Origin: a bacterium
Lineage (GTDB): Bacteria > Bacteroidota > Bacteroidia > Flavobacteriales_D > Crocinitomicaceae
Direction of reading: 5' to 3'
Length of the DNA: 32,289 nt
Assembly: GCA_024742305.1 (NCBI GenBank)
Contig: JANSYQ010000037.1
Coordinates: 1 to 32,289, forward strand
A model generated the notes under the pieces. The model was given only the letters and a program-made list of their open reading frames with translations, searched no databases and was not told the origin of the DNA. Made by a program: the position numbers and the translations under genes. This document shows, in pieces, positions 6,450 through 14,594 of the stretch (its first letter is position 1; each line of letters starts with the position of its first letter).

Positions 6450-8852
6450 TTGAAACACTATATCTTAGTCATATTTCTGCTGTTTATTACGATGTGGTCT
6501 CACAGTCAGGAAATTACTGTGATTGATCAACTGACGCAAGAACGCATTCCCGGAGTAAAAATCATGTGTAAATCGTCCGATCAACGTGTAATTGCGAATT
6601 CTGAAGGCCGTTTTAGACTGGAGCCCTTCCAAGGTTGCGATACCCTCCAAATCATTTATCCGAATTATGTCGTGGCAGAATACGCCTATTCAGATTTACG
6701 TCAAATGGTTACCGTTGAACTGGAGGAAGTACAATTAAACGTTGAGGGAATTGAGGTATCAGCCTATCGTTGGGAGTACGATGCACATGAAATCCCGAAT
6801 CGAGTGACACCGATTGATGTGAAGAACGTCACCTTGGAGAATCCTCAAACAACGGCGGATTTATTAGCTTCTAGCGGTTATGTGTATGTGCAAAAAAGTC
6901 AGTTCGGTGGAGGATCTCCTCAATTGAGAGGCTATGGAACCAATCGCGTAATGTTAGTGGTAGACGGTGTTCGAATGAACAATGCCATTTTTCGATCGGG
7001 AAACCTGCAGAACGTCATTGTGATCGATCCGCTTTCGCTCAGTGACGTGGAAGTGATCTTCGGTCCTGGTTCAGTAATGTTTGGTAGTGATGCCATTGGA
7101 GGAGTCATGGAGTTCGACACAAAAAAAGCCCGCTATGCTCCGGATACAACGCGAGAGTTCATTCAAACCAATGTGTTTTCTCGCTTTAATTCCGCAAGCA
7201 ACGAGATTACAGGTCATGCCGATTTCTCTTACGGAAACAGTCGATTTGCCTCCGCAACAGCAGTCACTTATTCTATGTTTGGCGATTTGACAGCAGGAGC
7301 CTATGGAGATAGTGCGTTCTTGCGTCCAACATATCAAATGGGCGACCAAACGCTAGCCAATCCCAATCCAAGGCAACAAATTCAGTCGGGCTACGACCAA
7401 TTCAACGCATTGCACAAGTTCAGTTTTCGTCCGAAAGAAGGGATCGATTGGGAATACGGATTTCTTTACTCAACCAATTTTCAAGATGTTCCTAGGTATG
7501 ATCGCTTGATAGAAGACGCGGATGAAGACGGTGAGTTGGATTTCGAAGAGTGGTACTATGGTCCGCAAGAATGGATGATGCACCGCATTGCTTTTAAAAG
7601 CTCCATTAAGCACCGATTGTACGACAATTCGCGAATGGTGGCTGCGTATCAGATGTTCAAAGAAAGTCGAAACGATAGAAGAATGGGTAGCGACAACATA
7701 CGTCGACAGTTTGAACGTGTGGATGCCTTCTCTTTCAATTGGGATTTGGAAAAGGAATTAGGAGAACACACAGATTTCTTCTACGGATTGGAAAGCGTTG
7801 TGAACAGTGTAGGCTCTAATGCGTATCGAGAGTTTGATGACAATACTCGTGTGCCAATAAATCCGCGTTATCCCGACGGTGCATTGTGGCAAACACATGG
7901 CGTATACGCCAACTTCAAACATCACTTGAATGAAAACTGGATTGTCAATGCTGGTGTGCGAATGGCGATGTTTGGAGCCCGTGCCGAGTTTGATACGACC
8001 TTGTTCGCCTATCCACTAACTGAAACGAATCTGCTCAAAGTAGCACCGAGCGGTGGGGCTGGAATTGTGTATCGCCCATCAGTAAAAACAAAATGGTACT
8101 TCAATGCATCCACAGGCTTTCGAGCTCCTAATATTGACGACTTAGGCAAGGTCTTCGACTCAGAACCAGGAACAGTGGTTGTTCCCAATCCCAATTTGAC
8201 GGCAGAACATGTTTTCTCAGGAGAAACAGGACTCGTTAAAGTGCTAGGTTCTCGACTAAAACTAGACGTAGCCATTTATGCAACGTATTTGCAAGATGCC
8301 ATGGTTCGACAGCCTTTCGAGTATAACGGTCAGGATTCCATCGTTTACGAAGGAGTTCCCAGTCAGGTGTTGGCCATTCAAAACGAAAGTCATGCGTACA
8401 CCTACGGAACGCAAGTTGGGGTAGAGTGGGCGATAGTGAAAGGATTGACATTTGCATCTACCTTCAGTTTTCAACGGGGCTTTGCATTCATTGAAGATAG
8501 TTCGGCATACTTTCCAAAAGCACAAGTGGCTCCAACTTTTGGAAGGGTTTCACTTCGATACAAAACACGTCAGTTAAGAGCAGAAGTTTATTGGGTGTAC
8601 AATGGCGAGATGAGCCACAAACGCTTTCCAATTACAGAACGAAATGAGTTGATTTACGCACTAGACGATGAAGGCAGGGTATACACTCCTGCATGGAACA
8701 CTTTGAATGCAAAGGCATCCTTCTTTTTCAACAAACATCTTTCCATGACAGTGGGAATGGAAAATATCACGAATCAACTCTACAGAACCTTCGGGTCGGG
8801 AATTTCAGCCGCAGGAAGATCGTTTATTGGTTCCGTTAAAGTGACATTTTAG
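6450..8852 (+). CDS. TonB-dependent outer-membrane receptor
   Basis: An 800-residue outer-membrane transporter that takes up a large nutrient such as a metal chelate, haem or vitamin using TonB/ExbBD energy. The start is TTG at 6450: only this start supplies a full signal peptide (residues 1-20, ending S-H-S-Q). Residues 21-95 form a CarboxypepD_reg-like beta-sandwich. Residues about 110-225 are the plug, with R-G-Y-G-T-N, V-D-G-V-R and G-S-D-A-I-G-G-V. The remainder is the 22-strand barrel, ending in the typical C-terminal Phe (V-K-V-T-F). The plug wording resembles haem/iron receptors, but the ligand is not assignable. Residues 356-367 form a canonical EF-hand calcium loop in what should be an extracellular loop. 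No SusD partner follows. The downstream gap holds a palindromic repeat. Confidence 0.88.
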   Translation: MKHYILVIFLLFITMWSHSQEITVIDQLTQERIPGVKIMCKSSDQRVIANSEGRFRLEPFQGCDTLQIIYPNYVVAEYAYSDLRQMVTVELEEVQLNVEGIEVSAYRWEYDAHEIPNRVTPIDVKNVTLENPQTTADLLASSGYVYVQKSQFGGGSPQLRGYGTNRVMLVVDGVRMNNAIFRSGNLQNVIVIDPLSLSDVEVIFGPGSVMFGSDAIGGVMEFDTKKARYAPDTTREFIQTNVFSRFNSASNEITGHADFSYGNSRFASATAVTYSMFGDLTAGAYGDSAFLRPTYQMGDQTLANPNPRQQIQSGYDQFNALHKFSFRPKEGIDWEYGFLYSTNFQDVPRYDRLIEDADEDGELDFEEWYYGPQEWMMHRIAFKSSIKHRLYDNSRMVAAYQMFKESRNDRRMGSDNIRRQFERVDAFSFNWDLEKELGEHTDFFYGLESVVNSVGSNAYREFDDNTRVPINPRYPDGALWQTHGVYANFKHHLNENWIVNAGVRMAMFGARAEFDTTLFAYPLTETNLLKVAPSGGAGIVYRPSVKTKWYFNASTGFRAPNIDDLGKVFDSEPGTVVVPNPNLTAEHVFSGETGLVKVLGSRLKLDVAIYATYLQDAMVRQPFEYNGQDSIVYEGVPSQVLAIQNESHAYTYGTQVGVEWAIVKGLTFASTFSFQRGFAFIEDSSAYFPKAQVAPTFGRVSLRYKTRQLRAEVYWVYNGEMSHKRFPITERNELIYALDDEGRVYTPAWNTLNAKASFFFNKHLSMTVGMENITNQLYRTFGSGISAAGRSFIGSVKVTF

Positions 8853-8895
8853 AGGGGCATTTCCACGTGTCCAATGCGGCGCAGGCTCGATGACC

Positions 8896-8960
8896 GAGAA
8901 CTAGTGCACTGAGCGGAGCCGAAGTGCAAAATTCACGTCTCGGCTCCGCTCGACGTTCTC
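8896..8960. repeat. Intergenic palindromic repeat
   Basis: A perfect 12-bp inverted repeat (8911-8922 with 8940-8951, core GAGCGGAGCCGA) has a 17-nt spacer. It is flanked by a second matching pair (GAGAAC at 8896-8901 and GTTCTC at 8955-8960). It lies between the convergent receptor and lipoprotein genes. The wording resembles dispersed intergenic palindromes that I recall from Bacteroidota genomes. It lacks a T tract, so it is not a standard terminator, though it could act as a bidirectional one or stabilise 3' ends. Confidence 0.6.
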
Positions 8961-8980
8961 AATGTCCGCCAAATTCCAAC

Positions 8981-9751
8981 CTATTTCTTTACCATAAAAT
9001 ACTTCCGGGCACTTGGGGAATAATGCCATCGGCGCACTTCCTTTTCGGTGGGAATAATCTTTGGCGAATAATAATAAGTCGAATCCAAATTGGGAACGAT
9101 CATGTCTTCCAGTTGGGCTTGGTACTCTACAATGTCGTTGTAGCTGTTCAATGTGCCCTCTTCGATACGAATATCATAAGCTACCGAATTTTCAGTTCCG
9201 AAGCGGTCAAAAATCACAGCCTGGCAAACTTCTCTTGGATTGCTTTGCGAGATCGTGTAGAATTTGCGTCGTTGCATATTTCTAACGCGGTAATCCACAT
9301 AGAAGTCCATTTGGTCGGTTCCTAGAACCTTCTCGAAAGTGACTTTCAAGGGAAACATGGGAGAGGAAGGAACAACGATTCCGTCCGACACATGCTCGGT
9401 AATTCCATCCACAAAAAAGAAGTGGTTAAAGTAGCCCATGTACCCAACTTCTTTCATTTTTTCCACCTTCTGTTCGGCAATGGCTTCATTGAGTGCGCGG
9501 TCCAATTGATTGATTGTAATGAGGTAGTCATCCTGACCGTCACCGTTCAAATCGCGTTTGTACCAAGTAGAATCAAACTTGTCGGCCGCTGTAATTTTCA
9601 ACTGACTTTTGATTTTGACGTCAATCTTAGTTCTCAGGTCAGTCGGCTCGTCTACCTTGTCTGATGCGGGTTTTTCGGATACTTCATCATTATTTTCCGA
9701 TGAGCAAGCGGCTAAAAAAATCAATCCGGTAAAAATCAACCAATACTTCAT
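8981..9751 (-). CDS. Lipoprotein with a calcium-loop motif, function unknown
   Basis: The ATG at 9751 gives 256 residues. Upstream in-frame codons back to 9853 would overlap the divergent ung start and place 34 extra residues before an obvious lipoprotein signal, so they are rejected. Residues 1-16 are a hydrophobic signal with lipobox L-A-A-C (Cys16), followed by a low-complexity acidic linker (17-40). D-L-N-G-D-G-Q-D-D at residues 67-75 is a calcium-binding loop of the DxNxDG type. The rest is a mixed alpha/beta domain I do not recognise. An exact -7 box ends 5 nt before the ATG. The downstream gap toward the TonB receptor contains a palindromic repeat rather than a normal terminator. Confidence 0.7.
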   Translation of the reverse strand: MKYWLIFTGLIFLAACSSENNDEVSEKPASDKVDEPTDLRTKIDVKIKSQLKITAADKFDSTWYKRDLNGDGQDDYLITINQLDRALNEAIAEQKVEKMKEVGYMGYFNHFFFVDGITEHVSDGIVVPSSPMFPLKVTFEKVLGTDQMDFYVDYRVRNMQRRKFYTISQSNPREVCQAVIFDRFGTENSVAYDIRIEEGTLNSYNDIVEYQAQLEDMIVPNLDSTYYYSPKIIPTEKEVRRWHYSPSARKYFMVKK

Positions 9752-9756
9752 AATAC

Positions 9757-9764
9757 CAAAGATA
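9757..9764 (-). promoter_or_regulatory. -7 box (TATCTTTG) directly before the lipoprotein start
   Basis: An exact TAnnTTTG match 5 nt upstream of the ATG at 9751, implying a leaderless or nearly leaderless transcript. It lies back-to-back with the possible ung promoter at 9785-9792. Confidence 0.5.
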
Positions 9765-9784
9765 GTGCTTTGTGTGAATTGTGT

Positions 9785-9792
9785 TACCTTCG
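9785..9792 (+). promoter_or_regulatory. Possible -7 box (TACCTTCG) before ung
   Basis: One mismatch to TAnnTTTG, ending 5 nt before the ung ATG at 9798, the same spacing as other boxes in this window. Confidence 0.4.
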
Positions 9793-9797
9793 TTTTT

Positions 9798-10469
9798 ATG
9801 GATGTAGCGATTGAACCTTCTTGGAAAAAAGCTCTCGAAAGTGAATTTTCCAAACCGTATTTTGAGCAGCTCGTTTCTTTTGTGAAATCGGAGTATCAGA
9901 GTCATCCTGGGAGCATTTTTCCGAAAGGCAATGAAATTTTCCGTGCTTTTGAAGCCTGCCCTTTGGATGATGTAAAAGTGGTCATATTGGGGCAAGATCC
10001 TTATCCAACAAAAGGACATGCACATGGATTGTGTTTTTCGTGTGAGCCTCATGTACGTCCGTTACCAAAAAGTTTGAAAAATATCTATAAGGAACTTCAA
10101 AGTGATTTAGGTATCAATCCGCCGGAATCCGGAGATTTGAATGCTTGGGCAGAACAAGGTGTTCTTTTGCTCAACGCTACGCTTACTGTTCGCGAAGGAC
10201 AGCCCGAAAGTCATGCGGGAAAAGGATGGGAGCTGTTTACAGACGCTGTTATCAATACCTTAAATGAGAAGAAAAGTAACGTGGTTTACTTGCTTTGGGG
10301 TAGTAAGGCGCAGCGTAAAGCTGAGAATGTGGATCCGAATAAAAATTTGATTCTACGTGCACCGCATCCATCGCCACTCTCCGCTCACAGAGGCTTTTTT
10401 GGTTCGAAGCCTTTCTCCCAGTGCAATGAATATTTGAAGCGGGTTGGACTGCAGGAGATAGATTGGTGA
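9798..10469 (+). CDS. ung: Uracil-DNA glycosylase (family 1)
   Basis: Removes uracil from DNA by cleaving the N-glycosidic bond, the first step of base-excision repair in the cytoplasm. The 223-residue length is normal. The catalytic water-activating motif G-Q-D-P-Y-P is at residues 65-70 (Asp67), and the DNA-intercalation/catalytic motif H-P-S-P-L-S begins at His190. G-L-C-F-S and L-L-L-N-A-T, which line the uracil pocket, are also present. The open frame continues upstream to 9609, but that part is the shadow of the divergent lipoprotein gene; the ATG at 9798 begins the family-typical N-terminus. It converges on the Asp-box protein gene, with a terminator for the latter between them. Confidence 0.95.
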   Translation: MDVAIEPSWKKALESEFSKPYFEQLVSFVKSEYQSHPGSIFPKGNEIFRAFEACPLDDVKVVILGQDPYPTKGHAHGLCFSCEPHVRPLPKSLKNIYKELQSDLGINPPESGDLNAWAEQGVLLLNATLTVREGQPESHAGKGWELFTDAVINTLNEKKSNVVYLLWGSKAQRKAENVDPNKNLILRAPHPSPLSAHRGFFGSKPFSQCNEYLKRVGLQEIDW

Positions 10470-10512
10470 TTGAGAGTCAACTGGAATTAGTTTATCTCAG
10501 TCGCCTAAAAGC

Positions 10513-10541
10513 AAAAAGGCTGCCTTAATAAGACAGCCTTT
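10513..10541 (-). terminator. Rho-independent terminator of the Asp-box/LolA-like operon
   Basis: An 8-bp stem (10515-10522 with 10534-10541) is followed on the minus strand by T residues (10513-10517). It sits about 22 nt past the stop at 10564. On the plus strand the T run is poor, so it mainly serves the minus transcript. Confidence 0.8.
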
Positions 10542-10563
10542 CCAATTCAATGTATGTAGTTTA

Positions 10564-13500
10564 TTACTTTTCTACATACTCCTCAAACGTTTTCAATTTC
10601 GGTGAACTCAACTCTGCCTTCGTTAAACTGGTATCGTATTTTTTCATCGTACCTGAGCGGATGGAATCCATCTTCTCTTTGGCTTCGTTCAACCTATTTT
10701 TCATCAACTCAACCGTAGCTAGTTGTGACTTGGTTGGTGCTCCGTAGTTACCGCCAATTGTGCTGTAAATTTCAGCAAGATCTTCACGTAATTGGTTTTC
10801 TGCGCGCCCCACGTAATTGTCTCCTGTGGTAATCACCAAAGTTTTCTTCAGTTCATTCAACTCATTGATTAGTTTGTCTGCACTCTTGCTCAGTTTTGGA
10901 TTCGATTTTTTCGTAGAATTCGCGTGCTCAATGTACTCGTCGATTTCGTAAACCATGTACGCCAATTCTTCATTCATGCTGTAAAGCTCTCGAGTCGTTT
11001 TGTGCTGTGCCTCTCGTTCTTGTAGAGTAAAGACAGTGTTCTTTGGATATGTTACTTCAATTACCGTCTCGTAGGTGTCCTTTCCCTTAACGATGACAAT
11101 CTTGTATTTGCCCGCTTTCACTCTTGGAGCGAAGAATCCGCCTGCTGCAAAGGTGCGACCAGCGGCCATTTTCGGTGCCGTAGTATTGAAGTTCCATGTA
11201 ACGAAGTTCAAACCTTTCTTTTTACCCGGAGTCAATGGCGCCACAAAATTACCGTCCATATCTTGAACAGACATCGTCATTTTTCCGAAAGTGTGTCGCT
11301 TGGAAAGATAGTAAGCAATTCTTGCTCCCTGCGATGGGTTGGCTCCAACAAATTGTGTTTCTGTGCTGGTACCGCCGAAGGTACTTTCTTCATTCATTTC
11401 GAACGGTTTCATATCAATAAACGCAAGCTTTGATGCTACCATTTCTGTAGTCAATTGACGCAATGGAGTAATATCATCGATAATGATGATTCCTCGACCA
11501 TGTGTACCCATTACCAAATCATTCGTTTCTGGATGCATTTCCATGTAATGAACGGCTGTAGCTGGCATGTTGTTCTCAAATTTCATCCAGTTTTTGCCAC
11601 CGGTAATTGATACGTACAACCCGAATTCTGTACCTAAAAACAACAAGTTCGGATTTTCGTAATCTTCTTGGAACGAACGTGCAAAACCAACGATTTCCTC
11701 CGTTACAATTGACTTCCACGTTTTTCCGTAGTCTTCTGTTTTGTACGCGTAGGTTCCTCCATCATTCTTTGTATGCCCATCGAATACCGCATAGGCAATT
11801 CTTTCACCAAAAACACTTGCTTCGATATGATAACACCAAGTGTTCGCCGGTAATCCTGCTTCAATGAGTGCTGCAGTCCGATTCTCCCAAGTTTTTCCTC
11901 CATCCTTGGTGATTTGAACGTTGCCATCGTCTGTCCCGACCCAAATCACATTTTGATTTTTAGGAGACTCTGCAATGGTAAAAATAGTACAGTGGTTCTC
12001 AGCACCGGAATTGTCTGTTGAAAGTCCGCCGGAATTCGCTTGATTCTGTTTCTCAGGATCGTTGGTTGTTAAGTCGGGTGAAATCTTTTTCCACGTATCA
12101 CCTCTGTCATCCGAAACATGCACAAACTGACTTCCCATGTACAAACGGTCCGGTACGTTTGGGCTTGTCGTCATAGCTGCGTTCCAGTTGAAGCGTAACT
12201 TTGGATCGCCCTCCACTGGGGAAGGAGTGATGGTTTTCGTTTGACGTGCTTTTGCATCATAGCGCCAAACCGTTTCTGCGCCTTGCATCTCGGAATACAT
12301 AATATGCGGCTGTGTTGGGTGTGGATATACTCGGAATCCATCACCTACACCAATAACTTCCCAATCACGTGCTTCTACACCACCTGGGCTGGAAGAAGGA
12401 CCGTACCAACTTCCGTTATCCTGTAATCCACCATAAATATTGTACGGAGTTTGATTGTCGACTGCGACATGATAAAACTGACTCAATGGAAGATTTTCAA
12501 TGATTTCCATTGTTTCTCCGGAGTTCAAAGAACGGTACAAACCGCCATCTGTTCCAACGAACATTTTGTCGGGATCTTTAATGTCGAACCAAATATCATG
12601 GATATCGGGGTGCATAGCGCCAAGACTTTTGAAGGTATTTCCTCCGTCTCTACTGACAGATCCAAAAAGTCCAGCTTTCACCACAAAATCGGGGTTTGTC
12701 GGATGTACCACGATTCTTGAAAAATAAAACGGGCGCACTACCAATCCGAAATCGGCATTCAAATGTTTCCAATTGGCGCCGCCATCCTCTGAGCGGTACA
12801 TTCCACTTTTCGAGGCATCTTCGGCTTCCACTACTGCGTAAAGGATAGATGAGTTTGAAGGGGCAACTGCAACGGCAATTCTTCCCAGTTTACCACTTGG
12901 AAAACCCCTGTGTATTTTGTTCCACGTCTTTCCTCCATCCGTACTTTTATACAATGCGCTGTTTTCTCCTCCGGAGCTAAACGACCAAGCGGTACGTCTG
13001 TGCTCCCAAAATGACGCGTACAATACATTGGGGTTGGATGGATCCATGACCAATTCAGAGCATCCGGTCCCTTTGTTTACGTACAAAATGTTCTCCCACG
13101 TAACGCCACCATCGGTAGACTTATAGACACCTCGTTCTTCACTGTCTCCCCAAAGTGCTCCTTGCACTCCTGCGTAGATAACAGAACTATTTTCCGGATG
13201 AACTTGAATAGAACTAATTCGATCAGAGTTGGCAAGCCCCATGTGTTTCCAGTTCTGCCCTCCGTCGGTTGATTTGTAAATTCCGTTTCCAACAGAAGTA
13301 CTGTTTCGTGTCCAAACTTCTCCAGTTCCTACCCAAATAGTTTTGTCGGGGTCGTTTGGGTCTATGGTAACCGTTCCAATGGATTGGCAGTAATCGTCAA
13401 AAATAGAATTAAAGTGTACACCACCATCCGAAGACTTCCAAACGCCTCCACCGGCAGTTCCAACATAGATTACCTTATTGTCGGTAGGATGTCCGGTAAC

Positions 13501-13644
13501 GTCACTTACACGACCACTCATCAAAGCAGGTCCAATATGACGAGCGCTAAGTCCACCAAATAATTCATCTCCTTTTAGTTCCTCTAAACTTTGGCCAAAG
13601 CTAAAGCTGCTCAGCATTAAAAACGCAAGCGTAATTCGTTTCAT
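10564..13644 (-). CDS. Secreted Asp-box (BNR/VPS10-like) beta-propeller protein
   Basis: This 1026-residue protein has a signal peptide (1-18, ending F-S-F-G-Q). The first ~700 residues hold at least ten Asp-box motifs of the form S-x-D-G-G-x-x-W (for example K-S-T-D-G-G-Q-N-W and K-S-T-D-G-G-V-T-W). These mark the blades of one or two sialidase/sortilin-like propellers. The region from about 750 to 900 resembles a beta-sandwich. The C-terminus is a helical, charged tail rich in Lys and Glu. Bacteroidota homologues are usually annotated as glycosyl hydrolase, VPS10 or YVTN/BNR-like proteins. I see no sialidase F/Y-R-I-P motif, so enzymatic activity is doubtful; it may bind proteins or peptides. 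There is no T9SS sorting domain and no lipobox, so it may be periplasmic. It lies 23 nt downstream of the LolA-like gene, in an apparent operon. Confidence 0.82.
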   Translation of the reverse strand: MKRITLAFLMLSSFSFGQSLEELKGDELFGGLSARHIGPALMSGRVSDVTGHPTDNKVIYVGTAGGGVWKSSDGGVHFNSIFDDYCQSIGTVTIDPNDPDKTIWVGTGEVWTRNSTSVGNGIYKSTDGGQNWKHMGLANSDRISSIQVHPENSSVIYAGVQGALWGDSEERGVYKSTDGGVTWENILYVNKGTGCSELVMDPSNPNVLYASFWEHRRTAWSFSSGGENSALYKSTDGGKTWNKIHRGFPSGKLGRIAVAVAPSNSSILYAVVEAEDASKSGMYRSEDGGANWKHLNADFGLVVRPFYFSRIVVHPTNPDFVVKAGLFGSVSRDGGNTFKSLGAMHPDIHDIWFDIKDPDKMFVGTDGGLYRSLNSGETMEIIENLPLSQFYHVAVDNQTPYNIYGGLQDNGSWYGPSSSPGGVEARDWEVIGVGDGFRVYPHPTQPHIMYSEMQGAETVWRYDAKARQTKTITPSPVEGDPKLRFNWNAAMTTSPNVPDRLYMGSQFVHVSDDRGDTWKKISPDLTTNDPEKQNQANSGGLSTDNSGAENHCTIFTIAESPKNQNVIWVGTDDGNVQITKDGGKTWENRTAALIEAGLPANTWCYHIEASVFGERIAYAVFDGHTKNDGGTYAYKTEDYGKTWKSIVTEEIVGFARSFQEDYENPNLLFLGTEFGLYVSITGGKNWMKFENNMPATAVHYMEMHPETNDLVMGTHGRGIIIIDDITPLRQLTTEMVASKLAFIDMKPFEMNEESTFGGTSTETQFVGANPSQGARIAYYLSKRHTFGKMTMSVQDMDGNFVAPLTPGKKKGLNFVTWNFNTTAPKMAAGRTFAAGGFFAPRVKAGKYKIVIVKGKDTYETVIEVTYPKNTVFTLQEREAQHKTTRELYSMNEELAYMVYEIDEYIEHANSTKKSNPKLSKSADKLINELNELKKTLVITTGDNYVGRAENQLREDLAEIYSTIGGNYGAPTKSQLATVELMKNRLNEAKEKMDSIRSGTMKKYDTSLTKAELSSPKLKTFEEYVEK

Positions 13645-13667
13645 GTTTATGATTTAAGCGTAATTGG

Positions 13668-14447
13668 TTATTCCTCTCCTTCTTCTTCTTCTTCCTCTTC
13701 CACATCAGGGAAAGCAAAGAATCCTTCCTCCAATTCAGGGTTGAGCTCGATTTCCTTGATCACAAGTGTTTGTCCTTCTCCGGATTCGCCCGAAAACTTC
13801 AAAGAAAACGGGAAGTAAATTCCGTCTACTTCTTGGTAATCACTATAGGTCGTCAACATCATTTGTCCCGCAGCAGGACCTTCCATTACTTCTTGCTTCG
13901 CTACAAGAGGAACGAAGTTTTCTGTGTCGAAGTAGTAGTACATAATATTGTCCTTTTCCTCACCATCAACAAGTTGGGGTTTCATGGTAAGTTTTACTTT
14001 GAAACATTCAGTCCCATCAGCAGTTTCTATTCCCACGTATTCCGCAGAGAAACCGTTTTCTTCCATGTTCAAAAAGGGATCTGGGAAGTCACCAATACTA
14101 CGTTTTTTATTTTCCGTAGTCTCAGCATCTGCTTTTTCGGGCTGCATGGTCATTTGACTGGTTCCCCACAGTGTCTCGCCATCAAAGACATCTTGTTTCA
14201 TGTCCATTCCCATGACAGAAACTGACGTCATAGAGCGTCCGTCTTTCATCGTGTATTGATCAATTGGAATAGTCATTCCTTGAAAATCCATCTCGGCCGT
14301 CATTTTATAGCCTTCAACGGCAGAAAGTGCCTCGCGACCTCCAATGTTTTCGAAATATGTATCCAAAATCATCTCTAATGTGTCTGTTTGCGCAAAGGAG
14401 GATCCTGTAGCAAATAAGAGTAACGTAGCGAATAAAACCTTTTTCAT
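13668..14447 (-). CDS. LolA-like secreted protein with acidic tail
   Basis: A 259-residue exported protein with a signal peptide at 1-19 (ending S-S-F-A-Q). The mature part starts with a helix (L-E-M-I-L-D-T-Y-F-E-N-I-G-G-R-E-A-L) and continues as beta strands with G-Y-K-M-T-A-E-M, D-G-E-T-L-W and Y-Y-Y-F-D-T. This pattern is common in LolA/LolB-fold or outer-membrane-lipoprotein-sorting-like proteins of Bacteroidota. The last 13 residues are almost all Glu, encoded by a run of GAA/GAG codons. It is the first gene of a two-gene operon with the Asp-box protein 23 nt downstream. No clear promoter is seen in the 147-nt gap to hemE. Its ligand is unknown, and the LolA assignment is by pattern only. 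Confidence 0.65.
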   Translation of the reverse strand: MKKVLFATLLLFATGSSFAQTDTLEMILDTYFENIGGREALSAVEGYKMTAEMDFQGMTIPIDQYTMKDGRSMTSVSVMGMDMKQDVFDGETLWGTSQMTMQPEKADAETTENKKRSIGDFPDPFLNMEENGFSAEYVGIETADGTECFKVKLTMKPQLVDGEEKDNIMYYYFDTENFVPLVAKQEVMEGPAAGQMMLTTYSDYQEVDGIYFPFSLKFSGESGEGQTLVIKEIELNPELEEGFFAFPDVEEEEEEEGEE

Positions 14448-14582
14448 TTGTGTAATTATTTAGTTGAGTGCAATATAACAGTCGTAAGACTACAAAGTGA
14501 GGCAAAAGTTACAAGCGGCTTTAAACCCATTTTTCAGGTTCTATTTATTGTTTTTTCCAATCAATTAATTCTGACATAACTA

Positions 14583-14590
14583 TATCTTTG
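14583..14590 (+). promoter_or_regulatory. -7 box (TATCTTTG) directly before hemE
   Basis: An exact TAnnTTTG match ending 4 nt before the hemE ATG at 14595. Transcription would start at or within a base or two of the ATG. There is no TTG at -33. Confidence 0.55.
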
Positions 14591-14594
14591 CACC

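Noticed and set aside
9609-9797. 63-codon upstream extension of ung
   Set aside because: Antisense to the lipoprotein signal and linker; uracil-DNA glycosylases start near the ATG at 9798.
9752-9853. 34-codon upstream extension of the lipoprotein gene
   Set aside because: It would bury the lipobox signal inside the protein and overlap the ung start and both promoters.
13770-14225. 151-codon open frame on the plus strand
   Set aside because: Antisense to the LolA-like gene, which has a signal peptide and operon context.
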